A DNA stretch of 64,000 nt from Halioxenophilus aromaticivorans (GCF_042850945.1 NZ_AP031496.1:930001-994000), one strand, 5' to 3'; shown: positions 1 through 9,073, counted from the stretch's first letter. Made by a program: numbers and translations. The notes: generated by a model not told the origin, from the letters alone.

Positions 1-220
1 GGTAGGCGGTTTGGGTCACAGTGGCCGTACCCACCACCGCCGGTACTTTGCAGCTACTGTGGTAAAACAATATTTGGTCACCTACGCCAATGTCATCGCG
101 TATTAGATTGCGGGCCTGGTAATTGCGGATGCCATCCCAGCGGCCTGTTTTATTGGGCTCTGCGGCCAAATCGTCGATGCTGTATTCATCAGGTTCGGAC
201 TTAAATAGCCAATAGGTCAT
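1..220 (-). CDS. EVE domain protein, 3' part cut by window edge
   Basis: The reverse strand from the ATG at 220 reads MTYWLFKSEPDEYSIDDLA and continues with a WDGIRNYQARN stretch and a DQILFYHS stretch. These are hallmark segments of EVE-domain proteins (thymocyte nuclear protein 1 / YciI-neighbour type), a fold related to PUA that binds modified bases or RNA. About 73 of the usual ~155 residues lie inside the window and the gene runs off the left edge. The start fits the family, whose members begin MxYWL(F/M)KSEP. The true function in bacteria is unsettled. Confidence 0.85.
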   Translation of the reverse strand, partial: MTYWLFKSEPDEYSIDDLAAEPNKTGRWDGIRNYQARNLIRDDIGVGDQILFYHSSCKVPAVVGTATVTQTAY

Positions 221-234
221 AAGCTGTGCCTCGA

Positions 235-285
235 TTCACCAGTACCTTTAATCCACCAGTACCTAAAATTCACCAGTATTCCTGA
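235..285. repeat. 3 x 17-bp imperfect tandem repeat
   Basis: Three consecutive 17-bp units (235-251, 252-268, 269-285) share the core CACCAGTA. Units 1 and 2 also share CACCAGTACCT. The repeat lies just upstream of the start of the EVE-domain gene, in the gap between it and the flavin oxidoreductase gene. No gene is seen in the rest of 286-590. Confidence 0.7.
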
Positions 286-593
286 TCATTTGTATCATTC
301 GGCCGGAGCGAAAACATATCACGGGCAAGTATTCGCGCCAAATACTTTGGGCGGCTTAGCAGGGGCATAAACAGCGTTTCTGCTCGAGCACTGACGAAAA
401 ATTGCCCATATCTCACGGTAAAGGTCAATAGCATTAGTGGCGCAGTGCCGGCAGTGGCAGCCTTAAAAACGGAACATTTGGTTAAAGCCTGACGTTTTCA
501 ACTTTGGGTACACTGTGTGGGCAGGGCTCGCTTCCCCGAAGCTGGGCCGGATAACAACCATAAACACATCAGTTCTACAGCGGGAGCCAGGTG

Positions 594-1703
594 ATGACCT
601 CAACCAACTGCCTTTTTGAAGCGTTCAACTCGGATAAGCTGAGCCTTGCCAATCGATTGGTGATGGCGCCCATGACCCGCAGTTTTTCGCCCCACAATGT
701 GCCCAGCGATCAGGTTGTGGAATATTACCGTCGGCGAGCGGCCGGTGGGTTGGGGTTGATCATAACTGAGGGGACGACCATCAATCATATAGCCGCCCAT
801 GGCTATCCCAACGTGCCTAATTTCCATGGTGAACAGGCGCTAGAGGCTTGGCGCAAGGTGGCCAATGCAGTGCATGCCGAAGGTGGCAAGATTGCGCCGC
901 AATTGTGGCACGTTGGCGCAGCACGTAGGCCGGGAACCGAACCCGGAGGACAGACCCCAGGCTTCAGCCCCTCGGGCATGTTTATGCCCGGTAAAATCAC
1001 CGGCCATGCCATGACCAAAGACGATATCGATGAGGTTGTACAGGCCTATGCGCAAGCCGCCAAAGATGCACAACAAGCGGGGTTTGATGCCATTGAAATT
1101 CACGCGGCCCACGGCTATTTGATTGACCAGTTTTTCTGGGCCGGTACTAATCAACGCGAAGACGAATACGGTGGCGATATGGCCGCCCGTGGCCGCTTTG
1201 CGCAAGAGATTGTGAGCGCCATTCGCGCAGCTGTGGGCCCGGATTTCGCCATCATATTGCGTTGGTCCCAATGGAAGCAGCAGGCCTACGATGCACGTCT
1301 AGTCGAAACCCCGGAAGCCTTAGCGGAATTCATTCAGCCCTTGGCCGATGCCGGAGTCGATATATTCCACTGTTCCACCCGTCGCTTTTGGCAGCCAGAG
1401 TTTGAAAGCAGTAATCTGAACCTCGCCGGTTGGGTTAAGAAACTCACTGGCAAGGCCACCATTACCGTGGGCAGCGTGGGGCTGAGCGATGAGTTTTTGC
1501 CAGAGTCTGCCAACGCCGGCTTTAAAGAGGCTTCGCCGGTTAATTTTGATGAGCTGGTTGAACGCATGGAAAATAATGAGTTCGACCTGGTGGCCTTGGG
1601 CCGTTCGGTCATTGCCAACCCAGATTGGCCCAAGTTGGTCCAAGCAGGCAAGTTCGATCAATTAAAGCCCTATGAAAAGCGGTATTTGGAGTCCTTAGTT
1701 TAA
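594..1703 (+). CDS. NADH:flavin oxidoreductase, Old Yellow Enzyme family
   Basis: This is a 369-aa FMN-dependent TIM-barrel ene-reductase of the OYE/NemA/XenB group, which reduces activated C=C bonds or nitro compounds with NAD(P)H in the cytosol. Visible signatures are the N-terminal LVMAPMTRSF segment that contacts FMN, a HAAHGYLIDQFFW active-site segment near residue 170 followed by NQREDEYGG, and a C-terminal LGRSVIANPDWP phosphate-binding segment. The length is normal for the family. ATG 594 is preferred; a GTG lies immediately before it at 591, and the GGGAG at 582-586 can serve either. The substrate cannot be read from sequence. It appears monocistronic. Confidence 0.92.
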   Translation: MTSTNCLFEAFNSDKLSLANRLVMAPMTRSFSPHNVPSDQVVEYYRRRAAGGLGLIITEGTTINHIAAHGYPNVPNFHGEQALEAWRKVANAVHAEGGKIAPQLWHVGAARRPGTEPGGQTPGFSPSGMFMPGKITGHAMTKDDIDEVVQAYAQAAKDAQQAGFDAIEIHAAHGYLIDQFFWAGTNQREDEYGGDMAARGRFAQEIVSAIRAAVGPDFAIILRWSQWKQQAYDARLVETPEALAEFIQPLADAGVDIFHCSTRRFWQPEFESSNLNLAGWVKKLTGKATITVGSVGLSDEFLPESANAGFKEASPVNFDELVERMENNEFDLVALGRSVIANPDWPKLVQAGKFDQLKPYEKRYLESLV

Positions 1704-2375
1704 GACGCCGGCGAGTCTTAATGTGCAGCTTAATAACCTTGTCCGGCCGCCGATCACCGTGCGGCTGGGTCAACATTGCCAAACTTAATGACGCAACAAA
1801 CTACAAGTGCAAAAAACTTAAAGTCGCGTAGACTTAAAAGCACAAGCCTAGAAAAGCTAAATTAGTCAACAAAGAAAACAGGAAGGCGATAAATAGGCGA
1901 GCGCCAGCCTCCAGATCCGTCTCTTTGCTTTATGCTTTTGCCCTCCCTTCTTTTCCGTACTTACGAGCTTGCTTAAAAACCGAGCCATTACCCAATATCT
2001 TCAGCGCCGCGTGGTTTGTAACCTGTGATGTGAATTTCGCCGTCAAGCTCGCAGGTGTTGGTTCTTGTGTCTGTTGGAGGCAAAAGAAAATAGCTATTCG
2101 GCCGATATAAAAGTGTGCAATCAGAAAATATTTTAAGTTGATTAAAATGAAATTAAATAAAAACTAGGTTTTTAATTTCGATTGGTCTAAATGCAGTGTT
2201 GCAGCGCTTTCAGTATCTCTTTTAGGGATGTTGCTGCGCAAAGTAAACCTTGCATGGCGTAAATTTCCTCATAAAGGATGAGAGGAAATTTGACGTATCA
2301 GGAGCTATAAATATTGGACTGCAAGTTTTTTTAATTTTTATATAACCAACAGTAAATAATATCCCCGAGGCGTTA
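1704..2375. other. intergenic region without a supported gene
   Basis: This 670-bp AT-rich gap has short ORFs only and none has a convincing ribosome site. It holds an inverted repeat at 2261-2291, listed separately, in what should be the leader of the chemoreceptor gene. Confidence 0.5.
2261..2291. promoter_or_regulatory. 10-bp inverted repeat in the chemoreceptor leader
   Basis: AAATTTCCTC (2261-2270) pairs perfectly with GAGGAAATTT (2282-2291) across an 11-nt loop, 85 bp before the chemoreceptor start. No T-run follows, so it is not a standard terminator. It could be an operator or a leader hairpin. The function is unknown. Confidence 0.4.
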
Positions 2376-4010
2376 ATGTTTCTGAATATAAAAGAATCTC
2401 TGGTGCTGGCTTTCGGCGTCGCTTTAAGCGTGGCTGTCGGCATGGTGGTGGCGAAAGCCGGGTTCGGAGGAGCAACGTCCTTTTTACTCGGGGGAATGGC
2501 CATAATTGTGTTGGCTGGTTCGGCGGTTGTAAGTGCCAAAATCTGGTTCTCTGGCCGAACTCGCGGCTTATTAGAAGCTTGCTTCAGTGACCCGAACATG
2601 GAATCAGAATTACCAGAATCGGTGTTGCGTTACCGCGAGAGCACCAAAAGGCTATTGATGGATTTAGCCTCGGATGTGGATAAGCAGGCCATTGGCTCGG
2701 CGGAAATTTCGCATTTTATTAGCACGCTCAGTACCTCTATTGAGCACATTTCAGAGCGCTCAACCCACATTGCCCAGGTGGCCGAATCCATGTCGTCCAC
2801 CGTGGACTCCATCGCCAGTGATGCCCACTCCGCTGGCGAGTTCGCCACCAAAACCGCTGCCAGTAGTGGCGCAGGCCAAAAAGCACTTAACGATTTGAAC
2901 TCCAAGTTCAACAACCTGGGTGAGACGGCGCAAAACGTGTCCGAGGCATTATCTGTATTACGTGAGCAGTCGCAGAGCATCCAAGGGATTACCGAAGTCA
3001 TTAATGGTATCGCCGAGCAAACCAATATGTTGGCGTTGAACGCCGCCATCGAAGCTGCCCGGGCTGGCGATTACGGCCGCGGCTTTGCTGTGGTGGCGGA
3101 TGAGGTGCGCGGCCTAGCGAGCCAAACCACCCAGGCCACCGCTGAAATCGCCAATATGCTGAAAGCCAACCACGAGCAGGCGGGCACGGCATCACAAATC
3201 ATGCAGGACTTGGAAAACCACATGCAGGAAGCGCAGGCGATTGTGTTGGAAACCGGCACTGCCCTGGAGGGCATCACTGGCGAGGCGGGTAACTCCGACC
3301 AGCTGGTGAAAAATATCGTCCGCGCGCTGCAAGATCAGGTCAGTGCCAGCCATGCCGTGTCCGGTGGCATTGATGAAATCAGTCAGTTGCTGGGCCATTC
3401 CGAGAAAGAAGCCCAGGTGGCTGCAGCGAACGGAGAATCGTTATCGGTGTTGGCCGAGCGAATTTTGGTGAAATTGGGCGATCACAACTTGGATTCCTTC
3501 CACGACCAGGTACGCCTAGCCGCCGCAGAGGCTGCCCAGGCCATAGGGGAGGTGTTCGAAGACGCCATTGCCCAGGGTAAACTGTCACAAGAAGACGTGT
3601 TCGACCGCAACTACAAAGAAGTTGCTGGTACCGATCCGCCCAAATACAACACTCGCTATGACAGCTTCAGTGATCGGCATTTCCCGGCGATTCAAGAACC
3701 TGAGGTGGCGAAGTACCAAGAGATTATTTTTGCCGGTGCGGTGGATCAAAATGGCTATTTCCCCACCCACAATAAGCGCTATTCCAAACCTCTGACCGGT
3801 GACTACCAAGCGGACTTGGTGAACAGCCGCACCAAGCGTATCTTCAACGACCGCACCGGTTCGCGTTGTGGTTCGCACACGCAGTCGTTTTTGCTGCAAA
3901 CCTACAAGCGCGATACCGGGGAAGTGCTGCACGATCTTTCTGTGCCCATCTACGTTAACGGCCGCCATTGGGGTGGCTTCCGCGTGGGCTATCTGGCCAG
4001 CAAACATTAA
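2376..4010 (+). CDS. methyl-accepting chemotaxis protein with C-terminal sensor-like domain
   Basis: The protein is 544 aa. Two hydrophobic segments lie close together near residues 8-28 and 33-55, so there is almost no periplasmic loop. A long helical region follows, with the conserved MCP signalling tip (NMLALNAAIEAARAGDYGR, then GFAVVADEVRGLA, around residues 215-250) that contacts CheA/CheW. After the coiled coil, residues ~410-540 form a globular domain with the segments NRTKRIFNDRTGSRCGSHT and LLQTYKRDTGEVLHDLSVPI. I recall this block from other MCPs, where it resembles a Cache-like ligand domain. No HAMP domain is apparent. The topology implies sensing of cytoplasmic or membrane-derived signals. 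No che genes are nearby. Confidence 0.93.
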   Translation: MFLNIKESLVLAFGVALSVAVGMVVAKAGFGGATSFLLGGMAIIVLAGSAVVSAKIWFSGRTRGLLEACFSDPNMESELPESVLRYRESTKRLLMDLASDVDKQAIGSAEISHFISTLSTSIEHISERSTHIAQVAESMSSTVDSIASDAHSAGEFATKTAASSGAGQKALNDLNSKFNNLGETAQNVSEALSVLREQSQSIQGITEVINGIAEQTNMLALNAAIEAARAGDYGRGFAVVADEVRGLASQTTQATAEIANMLKANHEQAGTASQIMQDLENHMQEAQAIVLETGTALEGITGEAGNSDQLVKNIVRALQDQVSASHAVSGGIDEISQLLGHSEKEAQVAAANGESLSVLAERILVKLGDHNLDSFHDQVRLAAAEAAQAIGEVFEDAIAQGKLSQEDVFDRNYKEVAGTDPPKYNTRYDSFSDRHFPAIQEPEVAKYQEIIFAGAVDQNGYFPTHNKRYSKPLTGDYQADLVNSRTKRIFNDRTGSRCGSHTQSFLLQTYKRDTGEVLHDLSVPIYVNGRHWGGFRVGYLASKH

Positions 4011-4202
4011 CCGGTCATCAGCATAATTTTTGCACTCTCTTTTCCAAAGCGATGCGCAGGGAATGAAACCCTCTGCGCCTAGGTCTCATGTCTTTCCCCG
4101 TATAATGCTGTCCCCGGTGTAGTGGCGTCGGTCTGGCCAAGCGCAGGCCGATGGCGGCATAATTAGACGTCTCTGTTTATATCGGCTTAATGAGGTAAAG
4201 GC

Positions 4203-4625
4203 ATGTCCCACCCCGTTCCAGAGGGTTACCAGTCCATCGACTTCGGCATTCCATTTTTGCAATTGATCGGCCCCGTGTACCATAAGGTGGGTGCGCCGGT
4301 GCTGCACCTGGCCATGCGCATAGAACACAAACACTGCAACGCTTTAGGTTCAGTTCACGGCGGCTTGCTGGCAACCTTGGCTGACGTTGCCAGCGTCAGG
4401 GCTTTAGTGCAGGCACGCAATAATGGCCAGCGGGCTTTTACCATCAGTTTAAATACCGACTACATCGGCCAAGCGGTAGAGGGCGACTGGATAGAAGCGC
4501 ACATTACTATTAAGAAAGGGAGTGGGGGTGTTGCATTTGCGCTGTGCGAGATCAAGGTCGACGATAAGCTAATCGTTGTATCCAGCGGCTCGTTTAAATT
4601 CTTTACCCCATCCGAGGCCAGCTAG
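4203..4625 (+). CDS. PaaI-like hotdog-fold thioesterase (copy A)
   Basis: This 140-aa single hotdog-domain protein belongs to the PaaI/YbgC-like acyl-CoA thioesterase group. The typical helix motif is present as SVHGGLLATLADVAS near residues 49-63, followed by FTISLNTDYIGQAVEGDW. It probably hydrolyses an acyl- or aryl-CoA in the cytosol. Its stop codon (4623-4625) is followed after 4 nt by a second, related gene, so the two should be cotranscribed. The substrate is unknown. Confidence 0.88.
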   Translation: MSHPVPEGYQSIDFGIPFLQLIGPVYHKVGAPVLHLAMRIEHKHCNALGSVHGGLLATLADVASVRALVQARNNGQRAFTISLNTDYIGQAVEGDWIEAHITIKKGSGGVAFALCEIKVDDKLIVVSSGSFKFFTPSEAS

Positions 4626-4629
4626 CTCC

Positions 4630-5055
4630 GTGGCTGCGCAACCGCCCCTTGGGTTTGGTCTGTTGGATTGCACACACCTGCCATTTAACCATCTAACCGG
4701 GCCGATCTATATCAAGGAGGGTGACTCAACCCCCAGATTCGGCATGTTTATTTTGCCGCAGCATAGTGACGCAGAAGGCTTTGCCGAACGCGGCGTTCTA
4801 GCAACCCTGGCAGATATGGTGGCAGGCCGTTCACTGGTCATTGCCAGTAATTTCACCCTGGGTTGCTTTACCATCAGCCTCAACCTAGAGTTTTTGGCGC
4901 CCGTTCCCCAAGGCGGCTGGATAGAAACCACCGCCAAACTCTATGGCCAGCAGGGCAACGTGGCCTTTGTGGCTTGTGATATTAGTTATGATGGTAATGT
5001 AGTCATGCAGGCTAACGGTAAATTCAAACAATTTCCCCATGCGGATTTACGCTAG
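4630..5055 (+). CDS. PaaI-like hotdog-fold protein (copy B), altered active-site motif
   Basis: This 141-aa paralogue of the preceding gene shares segments such as GVLATLADM, CFTISLNLEFL and GGWIET. GTG 4630 is chosen because it lies 4 nt after the upstream stop, has GAGG about 12 nt upstream, and gives the same length as copy A; a TTG at 4576 would overlap the neighbour. The key HGG of the PaaI motif is replaced by ERG (FAERGVLATLAD), so catalysis may be lost or changed. A heteromeric or structural role beside copy A is possible (inference). Confidence 0.82.
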   Translation: MAAQPPLGFGLLDCTHLPFNHLTGPIYIKEGDSTPRFGMFILPQHSDAEGFAERGVLATLADMVAGRSLVIASNFTLGCFTISLNLEFLAPVPQGGWIETTAKLYGQQGNVAFVACDISYDGNVVMQANGKFKQFPHADLR

Positions 5056-5282
5056 AGACCATGTCTCTGTAGATCAAATTTTTTGTTGCTAATGCTGCGC
5101 GGTTTTCGCTTGGTGGCTCGCCGTGTAGACGATAAAGTGATGCCGATAACAGTGCAGGTAACCGCGAAGGCGTGAGCGAAAGCCTCGTTAACTAGCCGCC
5201 TTTATACGATGATTGGGTGATAGGTTAAATCCGCGTGCTGGCGCGCTGTTGTATCAGCAAAGGTATTTTATGGAAAAAAATT

Positions 5283-5852
5283 ATGTCTGAATTTGCCACA
5301 GGCCGAGAAGCACTTGCTGGGGTAGACCCATTATTTGTGGATCGTTGGTCACCTCGGGCGTTATCCAATGAGCCCATTGATGACGCCGCATTGCAACGCA
5401 TCTTTGAAGCCGCCCGTTGGGCTCCGTCGGCCTACAACGAACAGCCCTGGACTTTTTACACCAGCACTTCAGATACCTTCGCGTCCTACTTAGGTATGTT
5501 GGTAGAGGGCAACCAATCCTGGGCTAAAGATGCCGCCATCATTGGTTTTTTGATTGGCAAAAAACACCTGAGTAAAAACGGTAACGATAACGGCACTTAT
5601 CAGTTGGATTGTGGCGCAGCTTGGATGTCCATGAGCCTACAAGCTCGCTTGGAAGGCCTCTACACCCACGCAATGGCCGGCATTAAGCGCGACCAAGTAA
5701 TCGATACCCTTGGCTTAGACCCAGCACAGTACTCAGCGGTAATGGGTTTTACTTTGGCAAAGCTGAGGGCGCCGGAACAATTACCCGCTGGCCTCCAGGC
5801 CCGCGAAACGCCCAGCGACCGCAAGCCACTGGATGAAATCTGGCGGCGATAG
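5283..5852 (+). CDS. nitroreductase family protein
   Basis: The 189-aa FMN-dependent nitroreductase-fold protein has RWSPRALSNEPI near the N-terminus, then AARWAPSAYNEQPW (the conserved helix that binds FMN), and a C-terminal arginine-rich end (SDRKPLDEIWRR). ATG 5283 is chosen over the in-frame upstream codon at 5235 because family members begin a few residues before the DPLFxxRxSxR block. Members reduce nitro groups, quinones or enones with NAD(P)H. It is one of several flavin redox enzymes in this part of the window. Confidence 0.88.
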   Translation: MSEFATGREALAGVDPLFVDRWSPRALSNEPIDDAALQRIFEAARWAPSAYNEQPWTFYTSTSDTFASYLGMLVEGNQSWAKDAAIIGFLIGKKHLSKNGNDNGTYQLDCGAAWMSMSLQARLEGLYTHAMAGIKRDQVIDTLGLDPAQYSAVMGFTLAKLRAPEQLPAGLQARETPSDRKPLDEIWRR

Positions 5853-6476
5853 GTCCGCACTACAGCGCGTCAGCACGATTACCTCCTTCCCTTCGCCACA
5901 ACGCGCCCGCATTGCCAGTAGGCCGGGACCGACCCGGCTAGTGCTCGGCTAGTGAATTGGCGGCGCTCACCACGACATAACTCCAATTATTGGTATTGAA
6001 AGCCAGCTCCAGAGAAAACTAAAGCCCTAGCGGAAACGGCACCATAAAAGCTTGTCTCAGTTTTTAGTGATCATTATTGGTGCGCTCTTGTGGGGCGAGC
6101 GCGGTTAGTCGCATCAACTGCTATATGCGTAACAATCTCATCTTTACTCTTGGCACAGATCGCAAACACGCCCTAAGCACCCCGCAGAAAGCGCGAGAAA
6201 CTGTGTAGCAACCGCCTCGAACGCTCCACATCCATAAAGATTCATATTAAATGAATGTATGGCACGTTGGTTGCTGCAGCTAGAGCCAAAGAAACGTGTT
6301 TGTAACTAATTGGCTTATGGGTGTGAAGCTCTCTGGGGGGCTAACGATTGCCACCGGGCAGGTTTTTTAACGTCGCCAAAGCCTAAAGGCGCAAATGCGG
6401 TGAGATACGCTAAACCAGCCTACATGCCGCCCTGGCAATGATATGTCACCATGGGCCCAAAAAACGGAGTTTTGTG
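5853..6476. other. intergenic region upstream of the globin gene
   Basis: No coding region is supported in these 620 bp. The only notable element is the NsrR-like dyad at 6237-6259, listed separately. Confidence 0.5.
6237..6259. promoter_or_regulatory. candidate NsrR-type operator
   Basis: AAGATTCATAT (6237-6247), one base, then AAATGAATGTA (6249-6259) matches the general form of the NO-sensor NsrR site (AAGATGCATTT-N-AAATGCATCTT) at about 17 of 22 positions. It lies 218 bp before a truncated haemoglobin gene, a typical nitric-oxide response target. The distance is longer than usual and no NsrR gene is in the window. Confidence 0.35.
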
Positions 6477-6872
6477 ATGTTCGGTTTATTCAAAAAAAAT
6501 CCAGAGACAGAACTCGAAAAAACAGTTTTCGATAAGCTGGGTGGAGCCCCCGCCATTGATTTGGCCGTGGATATTTTTTATCGCAAAGTGTTGGTTGATG
6601 ATCGTATCGCCCATTTTTTTGATACCGTCGATATGGAAAATCAGCACAAAAAACAAAAGGCGTTTTTAACCATGGCCTTTGGTGGTCCTAACCACTACAC
6701 CGGTAAAGATATGCGCGAGGCCCACAAAGGAATGAATTTAACCGAAGAGCATTTTGGCGCTGTTGCTGAGGCGTTGGTAGGTACTCTGCAAGAACTCAAT
6801 GTTCCCCAAGAAGACATCGGCTCTGTGGTGGAGATTGCCGCGAGCGTTAAAGATGATGTACTTAACCGCTAA
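6477..6872 (+). CDS. group 1 truncated haemoglobin
   Basis: This 131-aa 2-on-2 globin shows the TrHb1 pattern: KLGGAPAIDLAVDIFYRKVLVDDRIAHFF near the N-terminus, then QKAFLTMAFGGPNHYTG, then MREAHKGMNLTEEHF, whose His is the expected proximal haem ligand. Such proteins bind O2 or NO and often detoxify nitric oxide. ATG 6477 is chosen because GGAG lies at 6465-6468; an upstream in-frame ATG at 6438 would add 13 poorly conserved residues. A candidate NsrR site lies upstream and a clear terminator follows. Confidence 0.93.
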   Translation: MFGLFKKNPETELEKTVFDKLGGAPAIDLAVDIFYRKVLVDDRIAHFFDTVDMENQHKKQKAFLTMAFGGPNHYTGKDMREAHKGMNLTEEHFGAVAEALVGTLQELNVPQEDIGSVVEIAASVKDDVLNR

Positions 6873-7019
6873 GAAAAAGCGTACATCGAACTATTTAATT
6901 TAAAACAACGCCGATTAATTGTCGGCGTGGTTACTGCGGCTTGCCTACATATGTCGCGCCCAAATATGTTACGGTCCGTTCTCATTGTTTTAATTTCGTT
7001 TGTACTATCCATGCTTACA

Positions 7020-7044
7020 GGGCGCTTCGTGCGCCCTTTTTTTT
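7020..7044 (+). terminator. rho-independent terminator after the globin gene
   Basis: GGGCGC (7020-7025) pairs with GCGCCC (7031-7036) around a TTCGT loop and is followed by eight T residues (7037-7044). Confidence 0.85.
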
Positions 7045-7165
7045 AAACTGACTTGTTGGCAGTTTAAGTGCATGTTGCTGGATGAAAAGTCATGGTTATC
7101 CTGCACCGTGGCAACCACGGTGGCCGGTGGTACACTGGGGTTTTCTCCTCACACAGGGTCAGAGT

Positions 7166-7528
7166 ATGGAAAAGGTAACCGGTATCGGTGGTGTTTTCTT
7201 TCGCGCGCAAAATCCTCAGCAGCTGGCCCAATGGTACCAGCAGCATCTGGGAATTAACCCGGTGCCCACGGATTACGATTCCCCGGCTTGGCAGCAACAA
7301 GCTGGCGATACGGTGTTTGCGCCCTTTGCCCAGGATACAGACTATTTTGGTAAATCCTCCCAGCAGTGGATGATTAATTTTCGCGTAAGGAGCCTAGACG
7401 CCATGGTGGCGCAGTTAACGGCGGCGGAAATCGAAGTGGTGGTAGACGCAGAAACCTATCCCAATGGCCGTTTCGCCCGCCTACAAGACCCAGAGGGCAA
7501 CCCCATAGAGCTATGGCAGCCGGCATAG
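7166..7528 (+). CDS. VOC (glyoxalase/bleomycin resistance) family protein
   Basis: This 120-aa vicinal-oxygen-chelate domain protein begins MEKVTGIGGVFFRAQNPQQLAQWY and ends GRFARLQDPEGNPIELWQP. The latter is the usual C-terminal beta-strand with a metal-ligand Glu. ATG 7166 fits the normal family start; the open frame extends upstream but lacks similarity there. Likely a small metal-dependent lyase, isomerase or dioxygenase-like protein of unknown substrate. Confidence 0.85.
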   Translation: MEKVTGIGGVFFRAQNPQQLAQWYQQHLGINPVPTDYDSPAWQQQAGDTVFAPFAQDTDYFGKSSQQWMINFRVRSLDAMVAQLTAAEIEVVVDAETYPNGRFARLQDPEGNPIELWQPA

Positions 7529-7641
7529 GGTAGTGCTTTGGTTACAAGGCGCTGTCGTCAACGCTGGCCAATAACGGGTGAATTCTTTACATTACCCGAA
7601 GGCCAATGGGGGCTTTCTTAGATTTATCGGAGAACCAGTGC

Positions 7642-8961
7642 ATGGCGAAAGCGGCACCAGAGCACAGCCAATCGGTAGTGAAGTTTTTATTGGCGGCGCG
7701 GGAGGCGGAAACCCGCTCACTGGCCCAGCTGACGGACACCTGCCATGTCATCCAAGCCATTGGCGACATGATTCACGATTTACAGCGCGAGCGCGGCCTC
7801 ACTAACGTTTATTTGGCGTCCGGTGGCGAACGCTTAATGCAACAAAAGCGAGCCGAGCAGTTGGCTCTCAGTATGACTACTGAACAGCGCCTGCGAGCGT
7901 TGTTTACCGATGAAGCTTCACCAGTATTAGCGCAACCGCTATCCGCGCGTCTATTGAATGCCATCGCCTACATCTTGCAAGGGCTCACAGAGTTGGCCTA
8001 TCTGCGCCAGTTGATTGAACAAGGCGGTATTGATGCCACGCTGATGACCCAGGCTTTTTCGAGCTTAATTGCAGGCCTGCTGGAGGTCGTCAATGAGGCC
8101 GCAGACAGCTCCGGAGACCCCGCCGTGAGCCGCGCTTTGGTCGCCATGATCAACTTTATGCACGGCAAGGAATACGCTGGCCAGGAGCGTGCCTGGGGGG
8201 CAATAGGGTTTGCCCGGGGCCATTTTGATGAACCACTGCGTTTGCGATTGGAGCACATGCAAAGCGCCCAGGAGCAAAGTTGCGGGTTGTTTGAGCAATT
8301 CGCCGAACCCGAGGCCGTGGCGCAATGGCAGCAATTAGCGCACAGTGATTTTGCGCCCGAGCTAATACGATTGCGTGGCGTGATAGCCGCATTGGGCGAT
8401 GGCGATCAGGTAGCATCGGAGCTGAGTGAAATATGGTACTCAGTGGCGACCGCACGTATTGATGCCATGCACGGAATTGAAGTCCAAATCATCAACGATG
8501 TGGTGCGCTTAAGCCAACAGCGGCTGATGACGGCCCAGAGTGACTATCAACAACAGGTGCAGGCCGTTGAAGCGCTAACAAGCGCCGCGCAGCCATTGAA
8601 AAAGAACCAGCTCCACAGCCTAATGCTGTTGCACAACAACAGAGATTCGGTGAGCCCAAAGGACGGCCGACTGGCCGGCGATAGTGGGGCCGCCGCTAGC
8701 CTTCGCTCAATTTACGATTTAATCCGCGAACAAGACGAACATCTTTCCCAGGTTAAAGCCGAATTGGACGAGGCCAAGCGGGCACTGGCGGAGCGTAAGC
8801 TGATTGAGCAGGCCAAGGGCTTGCTGATGAAGAGCTTAAAGCTTAGTGAGGAGCAGGCCTACCGGCGTATTCAACAGCGTGCCATGGAATCGAATACGCG
8901 TCTGGCGGAAGTAGCCCAGCTTTTGATTGATACCGCCAGATCCGTGGGTCGCACGCGTTAA
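7642..8961 (+). CDS. nasR: nitrate/nitrite-sensing NIT-ANTAR antiterminator (NasR-like)
   Basis: The protein is 439 aa. Residues ~35-290 form a helical NIT domain with the hallmark MIHDLQRERGLTNVYLASGG, which binds nitrate or nitrite in NasR and NIT receptors. The last ~58 residues are an ANTAR RNA-binding domain (LIEQAKGLLMKSLKLSEEQA, then AYRRIQQRAM). In Klebsiella NasR, ligand binding lets ANTAR stabilise a leader hairpin and prevent termination ahead of the nitrate assimilation operon. The same arrangement is seen here: the nirB leader immediately downstream has a hexaloop hairpin overlapping a terminator. ATG 7642 has GGAG at 7629-7632; an upstream ATG at 7606 lacks one. Confidence 0.93.
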   Translation: MAKAAPEHSQSVVKFLLAAREAETRSLAQLTDTCHVIQAIGDMIHDLQRERGLTNVYLASGGERLMQQKRAEQLALSMTTEQRLRALFTDEASPVLAQPLSARLLNAIAYILQGLTELAYLRQLIEQGGIDATLMTQAFSSLIAGLLEVVNEAADSSGDPAVSRALVAMINFMHGKEYAGQERAWGAIGFARGHFDEPLRLRLEHMQSAQEQSCGLFEQFAEPEAVAQWQQLAHSDFAPELIRLRGVIAALGDGDQVASELSEIWYSVATARIDAMHGIEVQIINDVVRLSQQRLMTAQSDYQQQVQAVEALTSAAQPLKKNQLHSLMLLHNNRDSVSPKDGRLAGDSGAAASLRSIYDLIREQDEHLSQVKAELDEAKRALAERKLIEQAKGLLMKSLKLSEEQAYRRIQQRAMESNTRLAEVAQLLIDTARSVGRTR

Positions 8962-9073
8962 TGCACTGCATTGAGGCTTTTGTGCTTTAAGTCGGTGCAT
9001 AAAAGTCAGATTTTTAAGCTGCATTTTGGCCCACAAATGCGTTAAAGCTATGAAAATACAGGCTTTTTGAAAG

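Noticed and set aside
1925..2110. 61-codon open frame upstream of the chemoreceptor
   Set aside because: Weak start context, composition unlike neighbours and no recognisable motif.
5054..5086. AGAGAC-CAT-GTCTCT hairpin after the second thioesterase as a terminator
   Set aside because: The stem is only 6 bp and the T-run is about 15 nt away from it.
9044..9060. TGGCCCACAAATGC upstream as sigma-54 promoter of nirB
   Set aside because: The GG-GC spacing is 9 nt instead of 10. The element at 9074-9092 has the correct spacing.
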